From Arthrobacter sp. NEB 688 (GTDB lineage Bacteria; Actinomycetota; Actinomycetes; Actinomycetales; Dermatophilaceae): 64,000 nt of DNA. Location: positions 434,001 to 498,000 of the forward strand of contig NZ_CP053707.1 of the NCBI RefSeq assembly GCF_013201035.1, read 5' to 3'. A program made the position numbers and the translations under genes. Below the pieces are notes generated by a model that was given only the letters and a program-made list of their open reading frames with translations, had not been told where the DNA came from and made no database searches. Below, in pieces: positions 33,513-40,319 of this stretch (its first letter is position 1; the number at the start of each line of letters is the position of its first letter).

Positions 33513-35222
33513 TCAGGTGACAGGCGGCAGGCCAAGCCAGTCACGGATCCGCCGGGCCAGGAGCCCGTTGCCGCGCGGGGGGCTGTCGAGGAGCGCCTTC
33601 TCGACCATGTCGTCCATGCCCTCCCACTTCGCTTGTGACCCGATTCCCTCGATGATGCCGCGATAGCTCTTCATGAGCTCGTGCTCGTCGTGGCCTGACC
33701 ACCGCGAGGCCACGAGGGTGTCGGCGCCGTAGGTGACCCATGTGGTGATGCCGGCCTTGCGGAAGTCGTAGAGCGTGGCGTTGCGCAGTGACGGGAGCGC
33801 CGGCCAGAGGTCGTCGAGCTTGTCCACGGCTGGGCGGAGGTAGTCCTCGCAGAAGTTGCTGGAGTCCAGCTCGTACCCCTGGGGAGAGACGAAGAGGGTG
33901 CCGTCGGCGCCTGCCAGGCCAGCCTCGACGTGGTTCTTGATCAGAGTCCTGACGACTTCGCTGAGCGGTGCCGTCCTGCTCTCCCCATCTGGTCGCATCT
34001 TGAGGTGGCCCCCGGCCGGAGGCACGATCCGGGCGTCGGCCCCGTCGCAGTGGTCGGCGCGCAGCCGCAGGCTCTCACCGGGCCGTGTCGCGAGCTGCAC
34101 GATCGTCAGCGGCAGGATGCGGTAGCGCTCCCCCGCTCGGATGCCGCCCTCGAGGCGGGCACCGCGCTCGGCGAGGGCGTCACCGAGGTCGACCCAGAAC
34201 CCGAGCCCGTGGTAGGCGCGCTCCTGTGCCGTCACGGGTCGCACGCGGCGGAACGGACTGCGCTTGACGCGGCGGCGTCCGCCGTTGCCACGCGGGTTCC
34301 ACGTCCTGAACGGGTTCGGGCCGGGGGGAAAGTGGCCGGCATCGAAGGCACGGTCGAAGACGAAGGACATCGCAGTGCGAAAGGCCTTCTCGGTGGTGGC
34401 CGAGATGATTGGTGAGCCGTCTGGGCTGACCGACGCCTCGAGAACGGGGGGGCGCGGTGGCACCGGCTTCCGGCCGCGCGGACCCGTGCCGGTGTTCCAC
34501 AGAGCCAGCTTCTGGGCGTAGACCGCCTCGAGGCGGTCGTACTTCTCCTGCTTCTGTCGGTTGTTGTGCTCCGCGCGCAGGTTCACGGTTCGGCGGAGCA
34601 TGAGGGCGTCGTTGAAGTCCTCGTGCCTGAGCAGGGACAGGTGGATGCTCGCTCCGGCCTCGAGACCGTACTTCGCGAGACGATCGTCGTTCTCGCCGTA
34701 GAGCATCACCGCCTTGATGAACCCGAGCTGCCCCTTCCACCAGATGTCGCTCTTGCCCTCGAAGCCCTGCTGCTTCCACTCGGGGCTCTCGAGGTGGATG
34801 ACCCGCTCGATGTACTGGGCGACCGTGCTCCCGAGCTTGCCCTTGGCGGCGGGCTGCGTCGTGTCGGTGTCGTGGCTGAGGACCGGGGTCGGGGTCGGGG
34901 TCGTGCGGCTTGCGGGGGATTCCGCCACCGCCGCGGACGCATCGTCGGTGACACGCGAGGGCGCGGAGCGAACGGGGTAGCCCTTGTCGTCGCAGGGCTG
35001 CTGCAGCACACGCGCGGTCTCGACCTGCAGGGCGAAGCCGCGTGCGAGGGCTTCGTCGGAGAAGGTGCGCTTGCGCGGGTTGTTGAGAACGCTGACCCGC
35101 CACCGCACGACGAACTTGACGGCCGAGCACGGCGCATCGCACCCCCTGAGGGGCTCCCAGGTCACCTTGGCGCCATCGGCGGTGGTGGCGCTGCAGTAGG
35201 GACCGCTCCATCGGATGCTCAC
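33513..35222 (-). CDS. int: Site-specific tyrosine integrase of the island
   Basis: A 569-residue recombinase encoded about 740 bp inside the right attachment site. The N-terminal half has a Cys-rich start (CDAPCSAVKF) and an arm/SAM-like domain. The catalytic C-terminus shows Arg near 379 (LATRPGESLRLR), a box II YDFRKAGITTWV (Arg near 485) and HDEHELMKSYRGI with the candidate Tyr near 519. The box-II histidine is replaced, as in some actinobacterial integrases. The GTG start overlaps the stop of the excisionase-like gene (GTGA). It presumably recombines the 48-bp tRNA-Arg core. It is larger than typical integrases (about 400-450 residues). Confidence 0.85.
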   Translation of the reverse strand: MSIRWSGPYCSATTADGAKVTWEPLRGCDAPCSAVKFVVRWRVSVLNNPRKRTFSDEALARGFALQVETARVLQQPCDDKGYPVRSAPSRVTDDASAAVAESPASRTTPTPTPVLSHDTDTTQPAAKGKLGSTVAQYIERVIHLESPEWKQQGFEGKSDIWWKGQLGFIKAVMLYGENDDRLAKYGLEAGASIHLSLLRHEDFNDALMLRRTVNLRAEHNNRQKQEKYDRLEAVYAQKLALWNTGTGPRGRKPVPPRPPVLEASVSPDGSPIISATTEKAFRTAMSFVFDRAFDAGHFPPGPNPFRTWNPRGNGGRRRVKRSPFRRVRPVTAQERAYHGLGFWVDLGDALAERGARLEGGIRAGERYRILPLTIVQLATRPGESLRLRADHCDGADARIVPPAGGHLKMRPDGESRTAPLSEVVRTLIKNHVEAGLAGADGTLFVSPQGYELDSSNFCEDYLRPAVDKLDDLWPALPSLRNATLYDFRKAGITTWVTYGADTLVASRWSGHDEHELMKSYRGIIEGIGSQAKWEGMDDMVEKALLDSPPRGNGLLARRIRDWLGLPPVT

Positions 35223-35623
35223 AGCCCGGCTCCCCTCGTGCGCACGTCGGTGGGGATGCCGTCGGCGAGGGCGTAGCGGGTCAGGGCCCCGATGGGGACC
35301 TCGACGACGGCGCCGTCGCAGATGAGGTGGGCCAGCTCGGTGTCGCTGAGGCTCAGGAGGGTCATGAGGTCTTCGCGACGGTGCACGACCACGCCGTGCC
35401 GAGCGGCGGCGGCGGCCGAGAGCCGGCCCTCGGTGCCGTCAGCGACGGTGGTCGCGGGCCGGGCTGCCGGCCGGGTCAGCGGGGGCAGGGCGCTGACCTT
35501 CAGGGCCCTGCTGGGCGCCCGACCGGGCTGCACGCGGTGGTGCGGTTGGGAGAGGGAGCCGGAGTCGGGCTTCGGCTTTGTGATCGGCTGCCATGCGAAG
35601 GGCAACCGGCTCGTCGTCGTCAT
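35219..35623 (-). CDS. Excisionase-like DNA-binding protein
   Basis: A 134-residue protein from ATG 35623. The C-terminal part resembles an excisionase or MerR-type winged helix: DLMTLLSLSDTELAHLICDG followed by the wing AVVEVPIGALTRYALADG. The N-terminal 60 residues are Pro/Arg-rich and probably disordered. It lies directly before the integrase, four bases overlapped, in the usual xis-int order near an attachment site. Its job would be to set integration against excision. The start is uncertain. Confidence 0.6.
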   Translation of the reverse strand: MTTTSRLPFAWQPITKPKPDSGSLSQPHHRVQPGRAPSRALKVSALPPLTRPAARPATTVADGTEGRLSAAAAARHGVVVHRREDLMTLLSLSDTELAHLICDGAVVEVPIGALTRYALADGIPTDVRTRGAGL

Positions 35624-35963
35624 GGACCGCACTGGTCCGGACCAAGGAACCGGGCGCAATCGGCCACGGCCGCCACGCGAGCCGCTCCCGGAGGGGCGCC
35701 GGCCGAGCGCCGGGCGCGCCGACGCGAGTCGCCGGTTCCGGGCAGCGTGTGCCGAGGCCCACCGGCTCAGAGAGCAGGCACGCTCAGCGCCGCCGTGTGT
35801 CCAGACCTGTGTCCGGACACCGGTCAATCCGTGTCCATGGCCCCGCTGATCCGCACCGAGGGCCAGCCAGCACCGGGCCGACGCCGGCTCGAGAGCGGCC
35901 CTGACCTGCATCGACGCAGTCCGAGAAGTCGGACGCGGAGCGGTGGGAGTGAGGTTCGGGCCG
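35624..35963. other. Right-end non-coding region with repeated GTGTCC motif
   Basis: A 340-bp region between the excisionase-like gene and attR. GTGTCC occurs at 35797, 35809 and 35831, with an inverted copy at 35815; the middle pair forms the perfect 12-bp palindrome GTGTCCGGACAC (35809-35820). A second inverted repeat, GTCCGA/TCGGAC, lies at 35919-35934. These are candidates for integrase or excisionase arm sites or for an xis operator. No gene is supported. Confidence 0.45.
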
Positions 35964-36011
35964 TCTGATCCGTAGTCAGATGCTCTATCCGTTGAGCTAC
36001 GGGCGCCCGTC
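35964..36011. repeat. attR: 48-bp repeat with 5'-half tRNA-Arg fragment
   Basis: The sequence is identical to 8692-8739 and contains nucleotides 1-43 of tRNA-Arg(ACG) on the minus strand. The 3' half of the tRNA is absent, so this copy cannot give a tRNA. The flank to the right (-10-like TAGTCT at 36040-36035 preceded by GTCCGG) is the original chromosomal tRNA promoter. Confidence 0.9.
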
Positions 36012-36034
36012 ACGCCGAAGCGCAACGAGAGAGG

Positions 36035-36046
36035 AGACTACCGGAC
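36035..36046 (-). promoter_or_regulatory. Orphaned chromosomal tRNA-Arg promoter
   Basis: Minus-strand GTCCGG followed by TAGTCT lies 29 bases before the 5' end of the tRNA fragment. It is the counterpart of the island-borne copy at 8759-8770 (GTCCGG plus TATCGT). After integration it would drive only the truncated tRNA. Confidence 0.4.
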
Positions 36047-36144
36047 CCTCGCCGTCCACCAGAAATCGGCCCCTCGACGCCCCCCGTGCACCCTCCCGGG
36101 GCGGTGCGTGCCGACCACGTGTGCGGCCGGCCGCCCCGCCCGAC

Positions 36145-36831
36145 TCAGTAGGCGACGGCGAGGTGCCCGCGCCGGGGCGAGTCGGCCTCGATCTCGTCGA
36201 GGAGCGCGGCCGCGAAGTCGGCGCCCCCGATCGCCGTCCGCCCGTCCTCGTCGGTGAGGACGAAGCCGTCGTCGGTGACGCGGTAGCTGCCGGTGCGCTC
36301 GCCCGGCACGTGCGCGCCGAACTCCATGCCCGGGGAGAGGAAGGACCAGCGCAGGTCGTCGGTGCGGGCCAGGAGGTCCTGGAGCACGTCGTTCATCTGC
36401 GTGGCCTCGCGGACGAGGGCAGCGACCTGCTCCGGCGGGATGCCGTCGACCGGACCCATGCCCTCCTCGATGACGCGGGGACCGCCGGCGGTGCGCCGCA
36501 GGGAGCTGAACCCGCCGACGACGTAGAGCTCGCCACCGGCCTGCGCGACGTGGTCCGCGACGGCGCGGTCGACCGCACCGAGCTGCCCGTCCAGACCGCC
36601 CCTCGGCGAGAGCGCCGACACGACGACCGAGGCATCGGCGAGGACCTCCTCGAGGGCTGCCGGATCGGCGACGTCGACGGCGCGGTACTCGGCGCCGTCG
36701 AGGCCACCCCCCTCGGGGGCCGTGGCGCTGCGGCTGACGACGACGACGCGGTGGCCGCGGGACGCGGCCTCGTCGACGATGTGGCGTCCGGCGAAGCCGG
36801 TCCCGCCGAGGACGGTGATGGTGGTGGTCAT
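36145..36831 (-). CDS. NmrA/epimerase-like NAD(P)-binding protein
   Basis: A 228-residue Rossmann protein of the atypical SDR (COG2910/NmrA-like) type. The nucleotide loop TVLGGTGFAGRHIVDEA is at the N-terminus, VVSRSA follows strand 2, and VVSALSPRGG near residue 70 is the family signature. It probably binds NADPH as a reductase or redox sensor. ATG 36831 has AGGAGA upstream. It is divergent from the TetR gene and shares its operator region, so TetR probably represses it. Confidence 0.85.
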   Translation of the reverse strand: MTTTITVLGGTGFAGRHIVDEAASRGHRVVVVSRSATAPEGGGLDGAEYRAVDVADPAALEEVLADASVVVSALSPRGGLDGQLGAVDRAVADHVAQAGGELYVVGGFSSLRRTAGGPRVIEEGMGPVDGIPPEQVAALVREATQMNDVLQDLLARTDDLRWSFLSPGMEFGAHVPGERTGSYRVTDDGFVLTDEDGRTAIGGADFAAALLDEIEADSPRRGHLAVAY

Positions 36832-36985
36832 CTGTTCTCCTGGGTCGCGCGCAGCACGGTGCCGCGCTCGGTTGCTGCCGTGCACCGGCGTGGTCGGTGC
36901 CCGGGCGGAGGAGGACGTGGGCGCCGTAGCATGCCCGGCACACCGCGTCCGCCTGCCGGTGTCGGACGACCCAACGCACGCTAAC

Positions 36986-37002
36986 TTGAGGATGTTCCTC
37001 AA
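36986..37002. promoter_or_regulatory. TetR operator candidate
   Basis: TTGAGGA (36986-36992) and TCCTCAA (36996-37002) form an inverted repeat with a three-base spacer, just 12 bases before the TetR start and between the divergent genes. The outer bases continue the near symmetry (TAAC and CTTA). The TTGAGG half could itself be the -35 of the epimerase promoter. Confidence 0.6.
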
Positions 37003-37014
37003 CTTAGGAGAACG

Positions 37015-37566
37015 ATGCCCCGCGCCCCCCGCCGCGACGCCGCGCGCAACGCGGAGCGCCTGCGCGAGGCGGCGGTCCGGGTCTTCCGGGCCTCCGGCAC
37101 GAACGCGCCGCTCGAGGAGGTCGCGGCCGCCGCCGGGCTGAGCATCGGCACGCTCTACAACCACTTCCCGGGCCGCGACCAGCTGCTCGCGGCGATCCTC
37201 CCGGCGGCCGCCGACGAACAGCTCCGCCGGATCGCGGCTGCGGTCGGCGAGGGGACGGCGACCGACCGGCTGGCGCGCTACCTCACCGAGGTGCTGGCGG
37301 TGCAGGCCTCCGACCGACTGCTCTCCGATGCGCTCGCCGACCCCGAGCGACTACCGCCCGAGGCCGCCTCGTCCTGCGAGGACGTCCTGACACTCGGGGA
37401 GGGCCTCCTCGACGAGGCGCGCGCCGAGGACCCGAGCCTGCTCCTCGACCGCGAGACGCTCCGGGCGCTCGTCGTCACCAACGCGCTGGCGCAGAGGGCC
37501 GGCACCCCGCCCGGGTGGGAGCGGCTCGTGCACGCGCTCGCCACCGCCCACGCCGCCCACGGCTGA
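37015..37566 (+). CDS. TetR-family repressor
   Basis: A 183-residue regulator. The N-terminal helix-turn-helix is typical: RVFRASGTNAPLEEVAAAAG then LSIGTLYNHFPGRDQLLAAI (residues about 25-62). The C-terminal ligand-binding domain is short and helical (SETR-like SBP-56 type). ATG 37015 follows TAGGAG. It is transcribed divergently from the NmrA-like gene across a 183-bp region that holds the inverted repeat, so autorepression and repression of the neighbour are likely. Confidence 0.9.
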   Translation: MPRAPRRDAARNAERLREAAVRVFRASGTNAPLEEVAAAAGLSIGTLYNHFPGRDQLLAAILPAAADEQLRRIAAAVGEGTATDRLARYLTEVLAVQASDRLLSDALADPERLPPEAASSCEDVLTLGEGLLDEARAEDPSLLLDRETLRALVVTNALAQRAGTPPGWERLVHALATAHAAHG

Positions 37567-37599
37567 CGCCACCCGCCTGTACGCCGACCTTCCCGCCCC

Positions 37600-38088
37600 T
37601 CAGGCGTCGTCGGCCTCGCCGGACCGCGGCCCGTGCTCGTCGGCGAGGTGCCGGGTGACGACCTCGGCCACCTCGGCGAGGGTGTCGAGCTGCTCAGGGG
37701 TGAGGAGGTCGACGAAGCAGTGCCGCACCGCAGCCAGGTGAGCGGGCGCGGCGGCCTCGATGGCCCGCTCGCCCTCGGCCGTCAGGTGGACGTCGAAGCC
37801 GCGGGCGTCCCCGGCGCAGGCCCGCCGCTCGACCGTCCCGCGCCCCTCCATCCGAGCCACCTGGCGCGAGAGCCGGCTCCGCTCCCACCCGAGCGCACAC
37901 CCGAGGTCGCGGAACCGGACCGCCCCCTCCGGCGCCTCCGAGAGCGCGACGAGGACGGCGTAGTCGGCCTCGGTGAGGTCCGAGGCCCGGGCCAGCTCAC
38001 GCCCGAGGTGCGCCGTGAGACCGGACCGCAGCGCATGGAACCCGCGCCAGGCCCGCTCCTCCCGCTCGTCGAGCCATCGCGTCTCCAT
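37600..38088 (-). CDS. MarR-family regulator
   Basis: A 162-residue winged-helix regulator: dimerisation helix at the N-terminus, recognition region GCALGWERSRLSRQVARMEG near residues 64-83, wing ERRACAGDARGFDVHLTAEG at about 87-106. ATG 38088 reads away from the pirin gene. The intergenic 55 bp carry two related palindromes at 38101-38126 and 38138-38151, so it probably represses the pirin/FMN-reductase operon and itself in response to an oxidant or phenolic ligand. Confidence 0.9.
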   Translation of the reverse strand: METRWLDEREERAWRGFHALRSGLTAHLGRELARASDLTEADYAVLVALSEAPEGAVRFRDLGCALGWERSRLSRQVARMEGRGTVERRACAGDARGFDVHLTAEGERAIEAAAPAHLAAVRHCFVDLLTPEQLDTLAEVAEVVTRHLADEHGPRSGEADDA

Positions 38089-38100
38089 CCCCCGATGCTA

Positions 38101-38126
38101 CCGCTTGTTGACATATCAACAAGCGG
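38101..38126. promoter_or_regulatory. MarR operator 1 (perfect 11-bp inverted repeat)
   Basis: CCGCTTGTTGA and TCAACAAGCGG flank CATA. The core GTTGACATATCAAC (38107-38120) contains the -35 TTGACA of the pirin promoter, so a bound repressor would block polymerase. Confidence 0.8.
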
Positions 38127-38136
38127 CCCCTACCGT
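38108..38136 (+). promoter_or_regulatory. Pirin promoter
   Basis: TTGACA (38108-38113) and TACCGT (38131-38136) with 17-bp spacing. The predicted first transcribed base falls at or next to the A of the ATG at 38144, and no ribosome binding site lies before that ATG, so the mRNA is probably leaderless. Confidence 0.65.
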
Positions 38137-38137
38137 C

Positions 38138-38151
38138 GTTGTCATGTCAAC
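38138..38151. promoter_or_regulatory. MarR operator 2, overlapping the pirin start codon
   Basis: GTTGTCATGTCAAC differs from the core of operator 1 (GTTGACATATCAAC) at two positions. The two centres are 31 bp apart, about three helical turns, so dimers would bind on one face of the DNA. Confidence 0.6.
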
Positions 38152-38890
38152 TAACGCCGAACTCGTCGGCCCGCACCCCCGGTCGGCCGGAGCCCCCGCC
38201 GGGATGGTGGGCACCCAGCTCGTGAGCGGAGGCCGGATGGCCGACGGGCGGCCGAGCGGCCCGCTCTTCTACTGGTCGGACACCCACTTCACCCGGGACT
38301 TCGAGTTCGGGCTCCACCCGCACCAGGGCTTCGAGATCATGTCGGTCGTCCTCGAGGGCACGACACGTCACTACGACACGGCCACGCAGGAGTGGGCGGG
38401 CCTGGCCACCGGAGACCTGGAGGTCATGGCGACCGGCTCGGGCATCTCGCACGTCGAGCAGGCCGCGGCCGGCACGCGGGTCTTCTCCATCTGGTTCGAC
38501 CCCGACCTCACCACCGCCCTGACCGAACCTCCGCGCTACACCCTCGCGGCCGGGGCCGCCGCCGTGACCGGCGGAGCGGACCCGGCGCCCACGATCGCCG
38601 ACCTCGTCGGCGGGCGCGCCCCCGTCGACCCCCGCACCGGCGGGCTCGCCGTCCAGCGGCTCACGGTGCCCGGGGGCCGTCGCGGCGAGATCGCGCTCGG
38701 CGCCGGCCGACGGGGCGTGGCGTACGTGCTCGGCGGGCACGGGTCGGTCAACGACCTCGAGGTCCACGGCGGCGACGTGCTCGACACCGGCACGGACGAG
38801 GTCGTCACGGTCGGGGGCCGCGAGGCGACCGACGTCTTCGTCGTCTCCTTCCCCGCCAGCACGCCATACACGCCCCTGCGCTCGCAGTGA
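38144..38890 (+). CDS. Pirin-like cupin protein
   Basis: A 248-residue bicupin. The pirin N-terminal domain holds the metal ligands in FGLHPHQGFEIMSVVLEGTT (about residues 59-78) and a GSGISHVEQ turn near 101. The C-terminal cupin is present and shorter. Pirins are redox-sensing or quercetinase-like Fe proteins. The gene is followed by an FMN reductase gene in the same operon and is controlled by the divergent MarR. Promoter geometry indicates a leaderless transcript. Confidence 0.9.
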   Translation: MSTNAELVGPHPRSAGAPAGMVGTQLVSGGRMADGRPSGPLFYWSDTHFTRDFEFGLHPHQGFEIMSVVLEGTTRHYDTATQEWAGLATGDLEVMATGSGISHVEQAAAGTRVFSIWFDPDLTTALTEPPRYTLAAGAAAVTGGADPAPTIADLVGGRAPVDPRTGGLAVQRLTVPGGRRGEIALGAGRRGVAYVLGGHGSVNDLEVHGGDVLDTGTDEVVTVGGREATDVFVVSFPASTPYTPLRSQ

Positions 38891-38931
38891 CCACTCACCC
38901 ACCCCCGCACCGACAGACCGGAGACCGCACC

Positions 38932-39510
38932 ATGACCAGCATCGGGATCGTCCTCGGCAGCACCCGCGAAGGACGCCGCGGCGACCAGGTCGCCGCCTGG
39001 GTCCACGAGGTCGGCGCGCGCCGCACCGACGCCACCTTCGAGGTCGTCGACCTGCGCGACCACCCGCTCCCCCACCTCGGGGAGCCCGCCGCCCCGGAGG
39101 ACGCGGCACGGCACGCCGAACAGCGCTCGCGCTGGTCCGCGACCATCGCCGGTTTCGACGGCTTCGTCCTCGTGACGCCCGAGTACAACCACAGCACCTC
39201 GGGCGTGCTCAAGAACGCGCTCGACCACCTGCAGGCCGAGTGGCACGACAAGGCCGTCGGCATCGTGTCGTACGGCGGGGTCGGGGGCGCCCGCGCGGCC
39301 GAGCACCTGCGGCTCATCGCCGGCGAGCTCCAGATGGCCGACGTCCGCCAGCAGGTCCCGCTCTCGCTCATGACCGAGTTCGGCGCCGACTTCGCGACCC
39401 TCACGCCGGGCGAGTACAACCAGCAGGCGCTCAGCACGCTCCTCGACCAGGTGGTCGCGTGGAGCACCGCGCTGGCCCCTCTGCGCGGGAAGGCCTCTGC
39501 TGCAGCCTGA
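38932..39510 (+). CDS. NADPH-dependent FMN reductase / quinone reductase
   Basis: A 192-residue flavodoxin-fold protein. The phosphate loop GIVLGSTREGRRGDQVA is at the N-terminus and the family signature TPEYNHSTSGVLKNALDHLQ is near residues 82-101; IVSYGGVGGARAAEHLR follows. It reduces FMN or quinones with NADPH. It lies 41 bases downstream of pirin, in one operon, and ends four bases before the convergent GntR gene. With MarR control it suggests a response to quinones or other electrophiles. Confidence 0.9.
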   Translation: MTSIGIVLGSTREGRRGDQVAAWVHEVGARRTDATFEVVDLRDHPLPHLGEPAAPEDAARHAEQRSRWSATIAGFDGFVLVTPEYNHSTSGVLKNALDHLQAEWHDKAVGIVSYGGVGGARAAEHLRLIAGELQMADVRQQVPLSLMTEFGADFATLTPGEYNQQALSTLLDQVVAWSTALAPLRGKASAAA

Positions 39511-39514
39511 CCGG

Positions 39515-40180
39515 TCAGGCCTCTTGCCGCGCGCCGTCGTCGGCCTGCTCCCGCAGGCCGGTGGCGGCCGCGGCCATGTGGGCGGAGAGCACGCGGCGGG
39601 CGACGTCGGGGTCGCCTCCCTTGAGCGCGTCGACGATCGGCTGGTGGTGACTGCGGGCCATGAGCCCCGCCGCCGCCTCCTCAGGGGCGGCGAGCACGGT
39701 GATCCGCATGAGGTCCTTGATGCTCGACCACATCGCGACCAGCGTCGCGTTGCCCGAGGCCCGGCACAGGGCCTCGTGCCAGCCGAGGTCGAGCTCGAAG
39801 CGCTCCGCCGCCGAGGCCCCGGCGCCGGCCTCCGGGAGCCGGCGCTCGAGGTCGGCGACCAGCTCCGCGGCGTCCGGTGCGGCGAGGACGGCGACGACCG
39901 CCTGCCCCTCGAGCGCGGCCCGCACCTCGTAGAGCTCGGCGATCTCTCGCGCCCCGAGCCGGCGCACCCGCAGGCTCAGCCGCCCCGCACCCTCGACGAG
40001 GCCGCTGTTCTGCAGCGCCCGCAGGGCCTCGCGCACGGTGCCCCGGCTCACGCCGAACTCGGCGGCCAGGTCGACCTCGGCGAGCTTGTGGCCGGGCGCG
40101 AAGGTGCCGTCGAGGATCGCCGCGCGCAGCTGGTCCAGCACCTGCTCGCGCAGCGTCCGGTTGACGATCGTCAGCGCCAT
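39515..40180 (-). CDS. GntR-family (FCD) regulator
   Basis: A 221-residue FadR/FCD-type repressor. The winged helix is at residues about 10-70 (LAEVDLAAEFGVSRGTVREA, then LRALQNSGLVEGAG). The helical FCD ligand domain follows, with conserved D and H residues (FELDLGWHEALCRASGN near 128; SHHQPIVDAL near 180; AHMAAA near 205) that bind a metal and a carboxylate. It is divergent from the transporter/transketolase operon, with a 22-bp palindrome between them. A sugar acid or similar carboxylate is the probable inducer. Confidence 0.9.
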   Translation of the reverse strand: MALTIVNRTLREQVLDQLRAAILDGTFAPGHKLAEVDLAAEFGVSRGTVREALRALQNSGLVEGAGRLSLRVRRLGAREIAELYEVRAALEGQAVVAVLAAPDAAELVADLERRLPEAGAGASAAERFELDLGWHEALCRASGNATLVAMWSSIKDLMRITVLAAPEEAAAGLMARSHHQPIVDALKGGDPDVARRVLSAHMAAAATGLREQADDGARQEA

Positions 40181-40241
40181 GGGTCCTCCTCCGTCGGTGA
40201 CCCCGGCCAGGGGCGCACGCGCACATTCTGACAGTCGAGTC

Positions 40242-40270
40242 TTGACTGTTAACTGTTAACAGTTAACACT
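40242..40270 (+). promoter_or_regulatory. GntR operator palindrome within the operon promoter
   Basis: Positions 40247-40268 form a perfect 22-bp palindrome made of GTTAAC-type units (core TTAACTGTTAACAGTTAA at 40249-40266). A -35-like TTGACT (40242-40247) abuts it, and an AACACT (40265-40270) at 17-bp spacing could be the -10. Binding would block transcription. Confidence 0.65.
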
Positions 40271-40319
40271 GGCCGATGTCGCACACTGGGGTGCGGCCTC
40301 GGACGGAAGGCACGACGCC

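Noticed and set aside
35964-36006. A second tRNA-Arg gene.
   Set aside because: It has only nucleotides 1-43; the T arm and 3' acceptor strand are missing. It is the attachment-site copy.
8692-36011. A prophage or conjugative element.
   Set aside because: No capsid, portal, terminase, tail, lysis, relaxase, type IV coupling or replication gene could be recognised between the repeats.
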